Below, piece by piece: positions 23,311 through 30,698 of a stretch of 64,000 bases of DNA. The translations under genes and the position numbers were made by a program. Below the pieces are notes generated by a model. That model was given only the letters and a program-made list of their open reading frames with translations, was not told where the DNA came from and made no database searches. The number at the start of each line of letters is the position of its first letter. Within the stretch, counting starts at the first letter, position 1. Origin of the DNA: Streptomyces violascens (GTDB lineage: Bacteria > Actinomycetota > Actinomycetes > Streptomycetales > Streptomycetaceae); NCBI RefSeq assembly GCF_014649955.1, contig NZ_BMUA01000027.1, forward strand, positions 1 through 64,000, read 5' to 3'.

Positions 23311-23895
23311 GTGTCCGTGACCTTCACCGCCGACTACCGGCCGGCCAGCGCGTTCGCCGCCAGCTGCGGCTGCTGGCCGGCCACCGAGCTCGCCGTGCGC
23401 CACCGTACGTACGAACAGGCCCTGGCCGAAGTCCTCGACGCACCCGCGGAGCGGGACGCACTGCCCGGCTGCGAGATGCCGGACATCTGCCCGCAGTACC
23501 CGCTGTATGTGCACGACGCCGACCCGGAGGCATACGCGCCCGAGGTGAACGTCAGCGTGCGGAACGCGGTACGCCTGGCGCACCTGCTCGGATTCGGAGC
23601 CCTGGACCCGGCCGGAACCGCAGTCGCCTCCGCCCCGGGCGCGGGGGACACCACTTCCGCCGCCGACCGGGAGCCGGCAACGGGTGACGCGGGCCAGATG
23701 CCCGCCGAGCAGTTCCTCGGCCGGGTGCTGGCCGCCCTCGCCCTGACCCCCGAGGACGCAGGCGTCGACGGCTACTTTCGCGGCCGCTGGTACACGGGCG
23801 GGCGCAGGGCCGGGTATCTCCAGCAGCGCCTGCTCGAGTTGCACGCTCTCGCTCTGTGGTGCGCCGCGCGCGGCCGCGACGTGGCCTGGGGCTGA
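23311..23895 (+). CDS. hypothetical protein
   Basis: 194 aa from GTG 23311 (VSVTFTADYRPASAF), GGGTGGG upstream. N-terminal part has SCGCWPATELAVRHRTYEQA and GCEMPDICPQYPLYVHD. A low-complexity linker (near residues 105-130) contains the nucleotide motif GGGGACACCACTTCC. The C-terminal part is helical (GYLQQRLLELHALALWCAARG). No named family. Confidence 0.6.
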   Translation: MSVTFTADYRPASAFAASCGCWPATELAVRHRTYEQALAEVLDAPAERDALPGCEMPDICPQYPLYVHDADPEAYAPEVNVSVRNAVRLAHLLGFGALDPAGTAVASAPGAGDTTSAADREPATGDAGQMPAEQFLGRVLAALALTPEDAGVDGYFRGRWYTGGRRAGYLQQRLLELHALALWCAARGRDVAWG

Positions 23896-23899
23896 GCGC

Positions 23900-24214
23900 G
23901 TGCCGCCTCGACTGACGCCCGGTCGGCTCACCGCGCTGCGCGACGCCGCCGTGCGTTCCTCCGGCACCGTGCACCCCATGCTCGTGGGCGAGGCTGACGT
24001 CCACGCCCTGGAGCTGCTCGGCCTCGTGGGCTTCCTCGACGGCTGCGGCCACTGTCTGGGCGAGCCGGACCCCGACGGCGTGCACCGCGGTCACCCGCAC
24101 CTTCTGCGGCTGACCGCCGCAGGGATACAGGCCGCGCGGGCGGCCGGCGGCCCCCTCCGTGCGCGGCGCGGCGGGCATCCTCTGCCACCACTCGCGAGTG
24201 ACCCTAAAAATTGA
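23900..24214 (+). CDS. small hypothetical protein overlapping the next promoter
   Basis: 104 aa from GTG 23900. Helix-rich N-terminus (LTPGRLTALRDAAVRS), then DVHALELLGLVGFLDGCGHC and HLLRLTAAGIQAARAAG, reminiscent of a winged-helix fold (not certain). Its last codons cover the GACCCTA operator and -35 box of the following promoter, so its transcription could interfere with that promoter. Confidence 0.5.
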   Translation: MPPRLTPGRLTALRDAAVRSSGTVHPMLVGEADVHALELLGLVGFLDGCGHCLGEPDPDGVHRGHPHLLRLTAAGIQAARAAGGPLRARRGGHPLPPLASDPKN

Positions 24215-24240
24215 CACAGTCACCCTATCATGAGAACATT
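24200..24240 (+). promoter_or_regulatory. regulon-type promoter of the multi-HTH gene
   Basis: GACCCTA (24200) and CACCCTA (24221), TTGACA (24211-24216), 18-nt spacer, AACATT (24235-24240) plus AGCGGATA. The leader lacks the GCAAG hairpin; a GGTG/CACC hairpin with a different loop lies near 24256-24271. Confidence 0.65.
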
Positions 24241-24315
24241 AGCGGATAGAGGGAGGGTGGAGCCTTTCACCAAGTCCCGCATTCACCTGCCGATACGCCC
24301 ATCCGGAGCCCCCTC

Positions 24316-25446
24316 ATGAGGAACATCGCCGAAGTCCGCAAGGCATTCAAGAAGCTGCCGAAGCACGTCACCACCACGCAGATCGCCGAGGCGACCGACC
24401 GCACCCACGTACACAACTGGGTGAAGGATCCCGCCTTCCCCGGCGAGGTCGACCGCAAGGGACGCACCGTCCTGCGCGACCGCGACGCGGTCCTCGACTG
24501 GTACGTCGCCCAGCCCTTTGCGCAGACGGCCAAGCGGTCCGGTCCGAGCAACGTGAACGCGAGGGTTCTCGCCGTCCGCCCCACGCAGGTGCTGATGGAT
24601 TCCATCGCCCTGGGGGACCTGCTCGGCCTGACGCGGCGCGCGGTGAACAAGTACGCCGAGCGCTATCCGTCCGGGAGCACCGACCCCTTCCCGCTCGCCA
24701 ATCCGGACGGCCAGCGGTCCTGGAGCCAGGTAAGGGCCTGGTTCCTGCGCAAGAGCGATCCGATGCCTGCGGCGGGCAAGAACGGCCAGCCCGCCTGGGC
24801 GGATCTGCGGGTGTGGCTGCTGCGGCACATCGACGACGGCGCCGAGCCCGTCAACGGCCGTGTCTACCTGGATGAGTTGGGGCTCACCGTCGGTCAGCGC
24901 GACGTCTTCGAGCGGGCCCGTCTCGCCCGTGCCCGGCAGGTCAGGACGTCAGTCGAGTGGCTGGCGGAAGTGCTCCACCTGGAGGAGCCGGGGCAGGCGG
25001 AGTGGCTGGAGTCGCGTCTCCGTGAGGCGGACGCCGCACCGGTCGCGCCGAGCATGGAGGAAAGCGCCCGCCTCGCGCAGGAGCAGCCCCGGCTGAAGCA
25101 GACCGCGCTGGCCCGCGAGCTGGGCGTGAGTGTTGACTCGTTGAAGCATTTCGCGCGCGCGTACACACCGGAGACGTCCGAGGACCCCTATCCGGCCAAG
25201 GACTCCTCCATCGCCCGCGACGTCGCCGAGGTCCGCGCCTGGCTGATCCGCAATCGGAAGATGCAGCCCTCCGAGGGCGACCTCACCGAGGCGGACACGG
25301 ACGCGGTCCACACCCCCCGTCCCTCCGTCCGTCGCAGCGACGCGACCGCGATCCGCGCGTGGGCCGTCGAGAACGGACACGAAGTCAAGCCGCGCGGCCC
25401 TATCTCCCAGGAGATCCGCGATCTCTACCAGGCGGCCAACAGCTGA
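24316..25446 (+). CDS. multi-HTH DNA-binding protein with Lsr2-like C-terminal tail
   Basis: 376 aa from ATG 24316 (MRNIAEVRKAFKKLP). Repeated helix-turn-helix-like modules: TTTQIAEATDRTHVHNWV (about residues 18-36); SIALGDLLGLTRRAVNKYAE (about 95-115); KQTALARELGVSVDSLKHF (about 260-278); most end in a (V/L)RAW(L/F) helix (QVRAWFLRK, DLRVWLLRH, EVRAWLIRN). The last 35 residues, AIRAWAVENGHEVKPRGPIS then RDLYQAA, match the Lsr2 C-terminal DNA-binding domain (IRxWAxxNG..V..RGRIP). Lsr2 proteins silence AT-rich horizontally acquired DNA. Its own promoter carries the regulon operator, so it is the best candidate regulator (inference). Confidence 0.78.
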   Translation: MRNIAEVRKAFKKLPKHVTTTQIAEATDRTHVHNWVKDPAFPGEVDRKGRTVLRDRDAVLDWYVAQPFAQTAKRSGPSNVNARVLAVRPTQVLMDSIALGDLLGLTRRAVNKYAERYPSGSTDPFPLANPDGQRSWSQVRAWFLRKSDPMPAAGKNGQPAWADLRVWLLRHIDDGAEPVNGRVYLDELGLTVGQRDVFERARLARARQVRTSVEWLAEVLHLEEPGQAEWLESRLREADAAPVAPSMEESARLAQEQPRLKQTALARELGVSVDSLKHFARAYTPETSEDPYPAKDSSIARDVAEVRAWLIRNRKMQPSEGDLTEADTDAVHTPRPSVRRSDATAIRAWAVENGHEVKPRGPISQEIRDLYQAANS

Positions 25447-25681
25447 ATCACGCACAGCAGTTGGGCCACTCCCCCGCACCACCATCCCCTTCGCCCACTG
25501 TGCGGCCGCCGGCTACGCCGGCGGCGTATCGGAGGCCGAGGACGACGACGAGCCGTACGACGAGGCCGGCCGCCAGGCCGCCTGACCAATCCGACCTCCG
25601 CGACCGCCCCGGGCAATCCCCCCTCGGGGCGTGTGCGGGGAGGAAAATGGGCAAGCCGACGCGACCGGAAGGAGTTTGGCC

Positions 25682-26110
25682 GTGGAGCCCGACCGCTACG
25701 CCTTCAACAAGGCGCTGAGTCACGAGGCCGCGCTGGTCATGGTTTCCGCCGGATGCACCCCTGCTCGCTACGACTCCACGCACGCGGTCGTGTCGCTGGG
25801 CTTCGAGGTGGGCCTCGACCCGGAGGTCACGCCGAGCAATCCCCAGCTCTCCGTGCAGATCGTGAAGCCGTCGCTTCTCACCCCGGAAGAGATCTCCCGT
25901 GCCGCGGTCAGCCCGGCGGCACGGGAGCGTGTCCTGGCCGAACGGGCCCGGCGGCTCGGTGCCGAGCGCGCCGACCTGAAGGCCGCCTGCCATGCCTCCC
26001 TCACCGCTGCCGGGTGGGCAGTCGAAGTCGGCCAGGTGCACGGGAGTCTGCGGGCGAGCGCCCCGCCCAGTGCAATCTCCGCTGCCCTGTCCGCGGTGCT
26101 CGACGTCTAG
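25682..26110 (+). CDS. hypothetical protein
   Basis: 142 aa from GTG 25682 (VEPDRYAFNKALSHE), GGAAGGAG upstream. Helical, Ala-rich: VSLGFEVGLDPEVTPSNPQL, then SPAARERVLAERARRLGAER and CHASLTAAGWAVEVGQVHG. No Cys, no membrane segment, no recognised family. Follows the multi-HTH gene by about 235 nt and ends before a terminator. Confidence 0.58.
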   Translation: MEPDRYAFNKALSHEAALVMVSAGCTPARYDSTHAVVSLGFEVGLDPEVTPSNPQLSVQIVKPSLLTPEEISRAAVSPAARERVLAERARRLGAERADLKAACHASLTAAGWAVEVGQVHGSLRASAPPSAISAALSAVLDV

Positions 26111-26473
26111 ACGTCCCTCACGGCTCCGGCGGGCGCCGTCACCCGGTGTGGGGCTCGCGCTGGTGTCCCGGCGCCGTGAGCGCGCCGGGCTTCCATCACC
26201 GCTGGTCGCGGTGGGGACACCACGTTCCGCGCCGCGGCGAGCACCCGCCTACGCCGAGGCCCCGTCCCGGTGTCGGGACGGGGCCTTTCGCGCGGGGCGC
26301 GGCCGCTACAGTAGGGGCACGGTCACCTCTCTCAGCGCTTCGGTGCTGCGGGTCGGGTGTGTCCGTGGTGAGGGGCCGGACGGTCTTGCAAACCCCCTTC
26401 TTCACCGGAGGGGGAGACTTCGGTCTGCTGTCCGGCCCCGACTCTGCTGTCCGCGTCGCGGACCTGCTCGCTG
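26111..26473. other. intergenic region with GGGGACACCAC motif and terminator
   Basis: GGGGACACCACGTTCC at 26213-26228, then the terminator at 26258-26288. The rest (26290-26470) shows no gene; GGAGGGGGAG and its partial complement CCCCCTT near 26390-26415 can form a hairpin. Confidence 0.45.
26258..26288 (+). terminator. strong Rho-independent terminator
   Basis: Perfect 11-bp stem GGCCCCGTCCC/GGGACGGGGCC with a 6-nt loop and TTT. Closes the transcript of 24316-26110. Confidence 0.7.
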
Positions 26474-26701
26474 CTAGGCGGCGCCTCCGGGGCGGTTGGT
26501 CCGCTCCATCTGCCGGCGGCGCCATGCGTCCCTGGCGAGCCACGCGGTGCATGCGGCGACCACCGCGATGCCCGCCCCGGTGCCCGCGGCCTGGTGTGCC
26601 GAGTTGGCGACCAGGGCGGCCGCGAAGGCCACGACTCCAATGATCACGACTGCGACCGCGTTCACCCGGATCCGGGCCGGCCTGTCCGTACTCCCAGCCA
26701 T
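26474..26701 (-). CDS. small membrane protein
   Basis: 75 aa from ATG 26701 (MAGSTDRPARIRVN); GGAGG lies 7 nt upstream. Two membrane segments (VNAVAVVIIGVVAFAAALVA and GTGAGIAVVAACTAWLA) and a basic tail RDAWRRRQMERTNRP. Divergent from the DUF932 gene; no family. Confidence 0.55.
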   Translation of the reverse strand: MAGSTDRPARIRVNAVAVVIIGVVAFAAALVANSAHQAAGTGAGIAVVAACTAWLARDAWRRRQMERTNRPGGAA

Positions 26702-26840
26702 GTTCATTCCTCCGAAGACTCTCCTGCGCCACGGCTGAGTGTGGCGCACGCCTGGTCCTGCTGCCTGCCGGTCGACGACTTGTCTGCTGTCGGGCATTTG
26801 TCGTGTGCCGTGGGCGGCGTGGGACTGCCTCAATCCCAAT

Positions 26841-26892
26841 GACCCTTTTAACTTGACGTCAGCGAACCTTATGCGTAATATTTAAAGGGTCA
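26841..26892 (+). promoter_or_regulatory. promoter flanked by two inward GACCCTT operators
   Basis: GACCCTTTTAAC (26841), TTGACG (26853-26858), 17-nt spacer containing GAACCTT, TAATAT (26876-26881), and immediately downstream the inverse site TTTAAAGGGTC. The operators flank the promoter as at 3889-3940. No GCAAG leader. Drives the DUF932 gene. Confidence 0.68.
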
Positions 26893-26934
26893 GGGAGTCG
26901 GACGGGCTCCCAGTCGATTGAGGAGCTATTGCCT

Positions 26935-27954
26935 GTGACTGTTCTTGAGATCCCCACCGCCGGAACCGCCCTTCGTGCCCCGGGCCGCAAGGACGCCTGG
27001 AGCATCCTGGGTGCCGACGTGAGCGAGGCGACCACCGCCCGCAAGGCCCTGGAAATGGCCGACCTGCGTGACTGGGACGTTCGCCTGATGGGCGACGTGA
27101 CCGCGAAGACCTCCGAGATCAGCGAGGACGGCGTCACGACCACCACGGTGAAGATGCCCGACACCCGCGCCACGGTCCGCACCAACCCGCGCACCGGCGA
27201 GACCGAGTATCTCGGCACCGTCGGCCGCAAGTACACCCCGGTCCAGATCGAGGCGTACGAGAAGGTCCTGGACCTGGCCCGGACCGAGTCCGGTGCCGTC
27301 TTCCACAAGGCGGGTGCCTACGCGGGCGGAAGGAAGTTCTTCATCTCGATGAGCCTGCCCGGCATCACGCGCATCGGCGGCATCGACGAGCACCACATGC
27401 ACCTGACCCTCTTCGGCAGCCACGACGGCTCCTCGTCCAACTCCCTGCACATCGGCCCGACCCGCCTGGACTGCGGCAACATGCAGCGCATCATCATCGC
27501 GGGCGCCAAGCACAAGGTGTCGGTCCCGCACACCGCCTCGGCCCTCAAGAAGCTCGTCACCCTGGAGAACGAGCTCGCCGTCCTCTTCGACTGGCAGGAC
27601 CACTTCGAGCACGAGGCCGAGCGCATGATCAACACCCCGCTCAGCATGGGCCAGTTCGAGAAGCTCGTCACCAGCCGCGACCTGTGGCCCGTCCCGACCA
27701 GCCCCACCACCCGCACCCGCAAGAACTACGAGACGCGCATGGACACCCTGCGCGGCCTGTTCGAGAACGCGGCCACCCAGGAGAGCATCCGGGGCACCGC
27801 ATGGGCCGGGTGGAACGCGATCGGCGAGTACCTCGACCACTACGCCAAGGCCAACTCCCTCGCGGCACGCGCGGCGCGGTCGCTGTCCGACATCGGCGAG
27901 GTCACCAAGAAGAAGACCGCCGCCCACCGCCAGCTCCTCACCCTGGCCGCCTGA
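26935..27954 (+). CDS. DUF932 (phage/plasmid-like, TIGR03299-type) protein
   Basis: 339 aa from GTG 26935, 9 nt after GGAG; TTG 26929 is too close to it. Family features: TVGRKYTPVQIEAYEKVLDL near residue 97, then GGRKFFISMSLPG, and FGSHDGSSSNSLHIGPTRLDCGN, typical of DUF932 proteins of phages and plasmids, which are often highly expressed but of unknown role. Helical C-terminal third (ENAATQESIRGTAWAGWNAI). Length is normal for the family. Its own operator-flanked promoter is the strongest-looking in the block. Confidence 0.85.
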   Translation: MTVLEIPTAGTALRAPGRKDAWSILGADVSEATTARKALEMADLRDWDVRLMGDVTAKTSEISEDGVTTTTVKMPDTRATVRTNPRTGETEYLGTVGRKYTPVQIEAYEKVLDLARTESGAVFHKAGAYAGGRKFFISMSLPGITRIGGIDEHHMHLTLFGSHDGSSSNSLHIGPTRLDCGNMQRIIIAGAKHKVSVPHTASALKKLVTLENELAVLFDWQDHFEHEAERMINTPLSMGQFEKLVTSRDLWPVPTSPTTRTRKNYETRMDTLRGLFENAATQESIRGTAWAGWNAIGEYLDHYAKANSLAARAARSLSDIGEVTKKKTAAHRQLLTLAA

Positions 27955-28048
27955 CCGGCCCTTGGACCGGCCGCCGGGAGCACCCCCCCCACCCGCTCCC
28001 GGCGGCCCCTCGCCCGCCATCGAAGCGACTGAAGCGACGGAGATTTCT

Positions 28049-28369
28049 GTGTCCCCCGACGCCGAGCTGGACACCGCCCTGTACGGGCACGGCGTCAGCG
28101 ATCACGAGGACGGCCACTACGTCCACATCGCGGGCGGCCCCTGGTCGACCCGCTTCTGGCCGGGCCACCCCGACAGCCTGTGGTCCGAGGACCGCGCCAG
28201 TTACTGGATCTCCTCGGCGCGTGCGCGCTGCGGGCGCGGCCTGGCCTGGAAGTCCGGCCCGCCATCCGACACCACCGCCCGCCCGTGCCCGTCCTGCCGT
28301 CTCAGCGGCGCCGAACTCCGGGCCCGCCACACCCAGCTCCGGCCCACCGAGCCGCCCCCGCCAACCTGA
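28049..28369 (+). CDS. hypothetical protein with CPSC
   Basis: 106 aa from GTG 28049 (VSPDAELDTALYGHG); CGGAG upstream. Contains HVSDHEDG-like acidic start, HIAGGPWSTRFWPGHPDSLW, then CGRGLAWKSGPPSDT and CPSCRLSGAELRARH: a Cys near residue 62 and the CPSC pair may bind zinc. Follows DUF932, likely the same transcript. No family named. Confidence 0.6.
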   Translation: MSPDAELDTALYGHGVSDHEDGHYVHIAGGPWSTRFWPGHPDSLWSEDRASYWISSARARCGRGLAWKSGPPSDTTARPCPSCRLSGAELRARHTQLRPTEPPPPT

Positions 28370-28394
28370 CCACGAACATCCCCGAAGGACCACG

Positions 28395-28637
28395 ATGCTC
28401 CAGCCACTCCAGATACCTCACGTCGAGACCGCCGCCAGCCGCGAAGGATTCAGCTCCGGCGACCGCGTCAGGCGTGCGGGCGGCCAGCCGGTCACCCTGC
28501 CGCCGGACGGCATCGTGCAGGAGTGGGCAACCTTGGAGTACGACTCCACCGCGTGGCGGTGCATCGTCACCTGGGGCGGCCGGTACATCGGACGGTTCGA
28601 GGCTCACGAGATCGAGCACGACAACCTGCCGCAGTGA
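28395..28637 (+). CDS. small hypothetical protein
   Basis: 80 aa from ATG 28395 (MLQPLQIPHVETA), CGAAGGA upstream. Strand-rich: GDRVRRAGGQPVTLPPDGIV, WRCIVTWGGRYIGRFEAHEI; looks like a small SH3-like barrel. Follows 28049-28369 by 25 nt and is likely co-transcribed. Confidence 0.58.
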   Translation: MLQPLQIPHVETAASREGFSSGDRVRRAGGQPVTLPPDGIVQEWATLEYDSTAWRCIVTWGGRYIGRFEAHEIEHDNLPQ

Positions 28638-28874
28638 TGCTGAGCGGGCGGCGCTTCCCGCCACTGCGTCGTGGAGACGCCCGCCCACCAGAGCCCCGCC
28701 CCACCGGCCCACTGAGCGGCCACGGGGCGCCGGACCCGTCCCCGTCGTCCCGTGGCTCCCCCTTTCACCAACTTCCCGCTGTGGCTGCACAGTTCGCCGA
28801 GCAGCACCGTGTCCCCGCCGCTGGCGTGCCCCGTCCCTCCGCCAGTAGTCCCGGCGGCCCCCGCAAGGAGTCCC

Positions 28875-29570
28875 GTGTCTGTCCTGCTTCTGACCCGCGA
28901 GCACGCCCAGCGCGTCATCACCTTCGATGTCACCGGCGCTCCGGACATCCCGCCGGAGTACCTGTGTGACCCGTCTGCGGGTGTCCCCCCGATGCGGCCG
29001 ACCCAACTGCATGTGACGTATTACAGCCGTGGCGGGTCGCCCTGGGAGCTGGACGCGCTCCGCATCCGGGGCCCGTACGTCCCCGCCGAGCCAGCCTCCC
29101 AGTGGGCGGACCGCATGGCCGATGGGCTGCATCTGTATCCCCCCAACTCCTACTGGCCCACCCCTCCGAGGCCGCCGTGGACCACCGATCTGGCCCGCGC
29201 TGTGGCAGTCCCCGCTCGCAACGTCACCGACGGTGCGATGCGCGCCACCGTGACCAGCGACCTGGCCCGGCGTGCGCGGTTCTTCACTGTCCACGGCGGC
29301 GGCGAGATCTCTGACTGGCCGATGCCTGTTCCGATCCGGCCGGACGTGGTCCGCATCACCTACCTCAACAGCAGGGACACCGCGTGGGGCTGGGACGAGG
29401 CCCGGTTCGACGGCCCGCTCGTCGCCACGGGCAGGACGCCGGGCCCTGACCAGGTTCGTGGGCGCCGCAGCTACTACCCGACCAGCCTTCTCAGCGCGCC
29501 CTCCTGGGTCCACGACGTTGTCGACGCCCACCGGGTGGCCGCCCCGCTGCCCGCCGGGCAGCGCCCCTGA
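28875..29570 (+). CDS. hypothetical protein with internal duplication
   Basis: 231 aa from GTG 28875 (VSVLLLTREHAQRVI), AAGGAG upstream. Two copies of one module: first HVTYYSRGGSPWELDALRIR, GPYV, then DGLHLYPPNSYWPT; second VRITYLNSRDTAWGWDEARF, DGPLV, then RRSYYPTSLLSAPSW. So it arose by tandem duplication of a module of about 110 residues. No family recognised. The intergenic DNA before and after it shares CCCACTGAGC-GCCACGGG. Confidence 0.62.
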   Translation: MSVLLLTREHAQRVITFDVTGAPDIPPEYLCDPSAGVPPMRPTQLHVTYYSRGGSPWELDALRIRGPYVPAEPASQWADRMADGLHLYPPNSYWPTPPRPPWTTDLARAVAVPARNVTDGAMRATVTSDLARRARFFTVHGGGEISDWPMPVPIRPDVVRITYLNSRDTAWGWDEARFDGPLVATGRTPGPDQVRGRRSYYPTSLLSAPSWVHDVVDAHRVAAPLPAGQRP

Positions 29571-29711
29571 ACCCGCCTCACACCCAGCCCGACCCTGCCT
29601 CTCCCACCCCAGGCACCGCAAAGTCGCCCGCCCCACTGAGCAGCCACGGGACGTCGGTCTCTTCCCCGCCGCCCCGTCCCCCTTCTGCCAACCACGTTAG
29701 GAACCGCACCT

Positions 29712-30167
29712 ATGGCAACCCCCAATGGAATTCTCAACGGCCTTGAGGTCATCGAGTTCGAGTTCGCCGAGACCCCGAAGAGCACCCCCGCCAACCCCCG
29801 CTACTTCAAGGAAGTGCTGAGGGTCCTGCTGGCGGACGGCACCGTCGTCTACAACTGCGTCTGGCCGAACTGCGAGTTCACCCGGCCCAAGGCGAGCGGG
29901 GTATGGCCGCACGTCAAGGCCCACAAGAACCAGACCACCAGGACGCCGAAGGCCACCGCGGACCTGTCCGACATCGACGTGGACGGCCTGCCGCTCGCCG
30001 AGGTCATCGACCGGGCCCGGAAGGCGACCTGGTACAGCGTCCAGCTCGACGCCGCCCTGAAGAAGCTCGAAAAGACCACCCGCGAGCTGGACGTCCTGAA
30101 GCCCCGCGCCAAGGCGGCCGAGACGCAGCTCGCGTCCATCCGCAAGGCGTTCGCGGCGGTCGCGTAG
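29712..30167 (+). CDS. C2H2-like zinc-finger protein with coiled coil
   Basis: 151 aa from ATG 29712 (MATPNGILNGLEVIE). Near residues 48-71 it has YNCVWPNCEFTR then GVWPHVKAHK: C-x4-C-x12-H-x3-H spacing of a C2H2 finger. The C-terminal 70 residues form a Lys/Glu/Ala-rich coiled coil (LDAALKKLEKTTRELDVLK). DNA or RNA binding with dimerisation is likely. Small actinophage proteins with this layout exist; no symbol assigned. Confidence 0.7.
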   Translation: MATPNGILNGLEVIEFEFAETPKSTPANPRYFKEVLRVLLADGTVVYNCVWPNCEFTRPKASGVWPHVKAHKNQTTRTPKATADLSDIDVDGLPLAEVIDRARKATWYSVQLDAALKKLEKTTRELDVLKPRAKAAETQLASIRKAFAAVA

Positions 30168-30260
30168 CCCGGGGGCTGCGCGGGGCGGGCCGGTCGCCGG
30201 CCTCCCCCGCACGGCTCCCGGTCCCGCCCCCATCACCGTCTTGAAAGGCCGCCGCTTCCC

Positions 30261-30647
30261 ATGCTTCTTTCCGACCTGCCGACGGGCATCTTGATGCTGA
30301 CCGGCTCCGTCGTCACCGCCGTCGAGGCCCGCGAACTGCGCGAGGGTGACCTCCTGCGCGTGAGCGGCACCCAGGTCACCGTGACCAGCCCCGCCGATGA
30401 CCACGTCCTGACCGGGATGCGCCGCGTTTCGGTCAGCTTCCGCCCCTACGACAACGACACCGTCCGCACCGAGGGGTGGACCCTGCCCGAAGCGGCCCGC
30501 TTCACCGCCGTCCAGTTGCTGCGCCCCGAACACGTGGAGTGCGCACTGTGCAAGCCCGGCACCAACAGCCACGTGGTCCTCGTCGACCGTGTCGCGCACG
30601 GCTGGGTGCAGCGGTGGGTGTGCGACTCCCATCACCAACGGTCGTAG
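30261..30647 (+). CDS. hypothetical protein with C-terminal CxxC and HH
   Basis: 128 aa from ATG 30261 (MLLSDLPTGILML). N-terminal half is beta-rich (VTAVEARELREGDLLRVSG). CALCKPGTNSH near residue 94 and WVCDSHHQRS at the end form a possible zinc knuckle similar to small treble clefs. Located directly before ligA (51 nt). No family recognised. Confidence 0.58.
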   Translation: MLLSDLPTGILMLTGSVVTAVEARELREGDLLRVSGTQVTVTSPADDHVLTGMRRVSVSFRPYDNDTVRTEGWTLPEAARFTAVQLLRPEHVECALCKPGTNSHVVLVDRVAHGWVQRWVCDSHHQRS

Positions 30648-30698
30648 CTCCGCTGCCGCACCCCGCCCATTGTCAGACCCCTACGTAAGGATCACTGC

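Noticed and set aside
25500..25585. Small frame ending CAAAGYAGGVSEAEDDDEPYD...
   Set aside because: Good bias at the end but no start codon or ribosome site found; may be a remnant.
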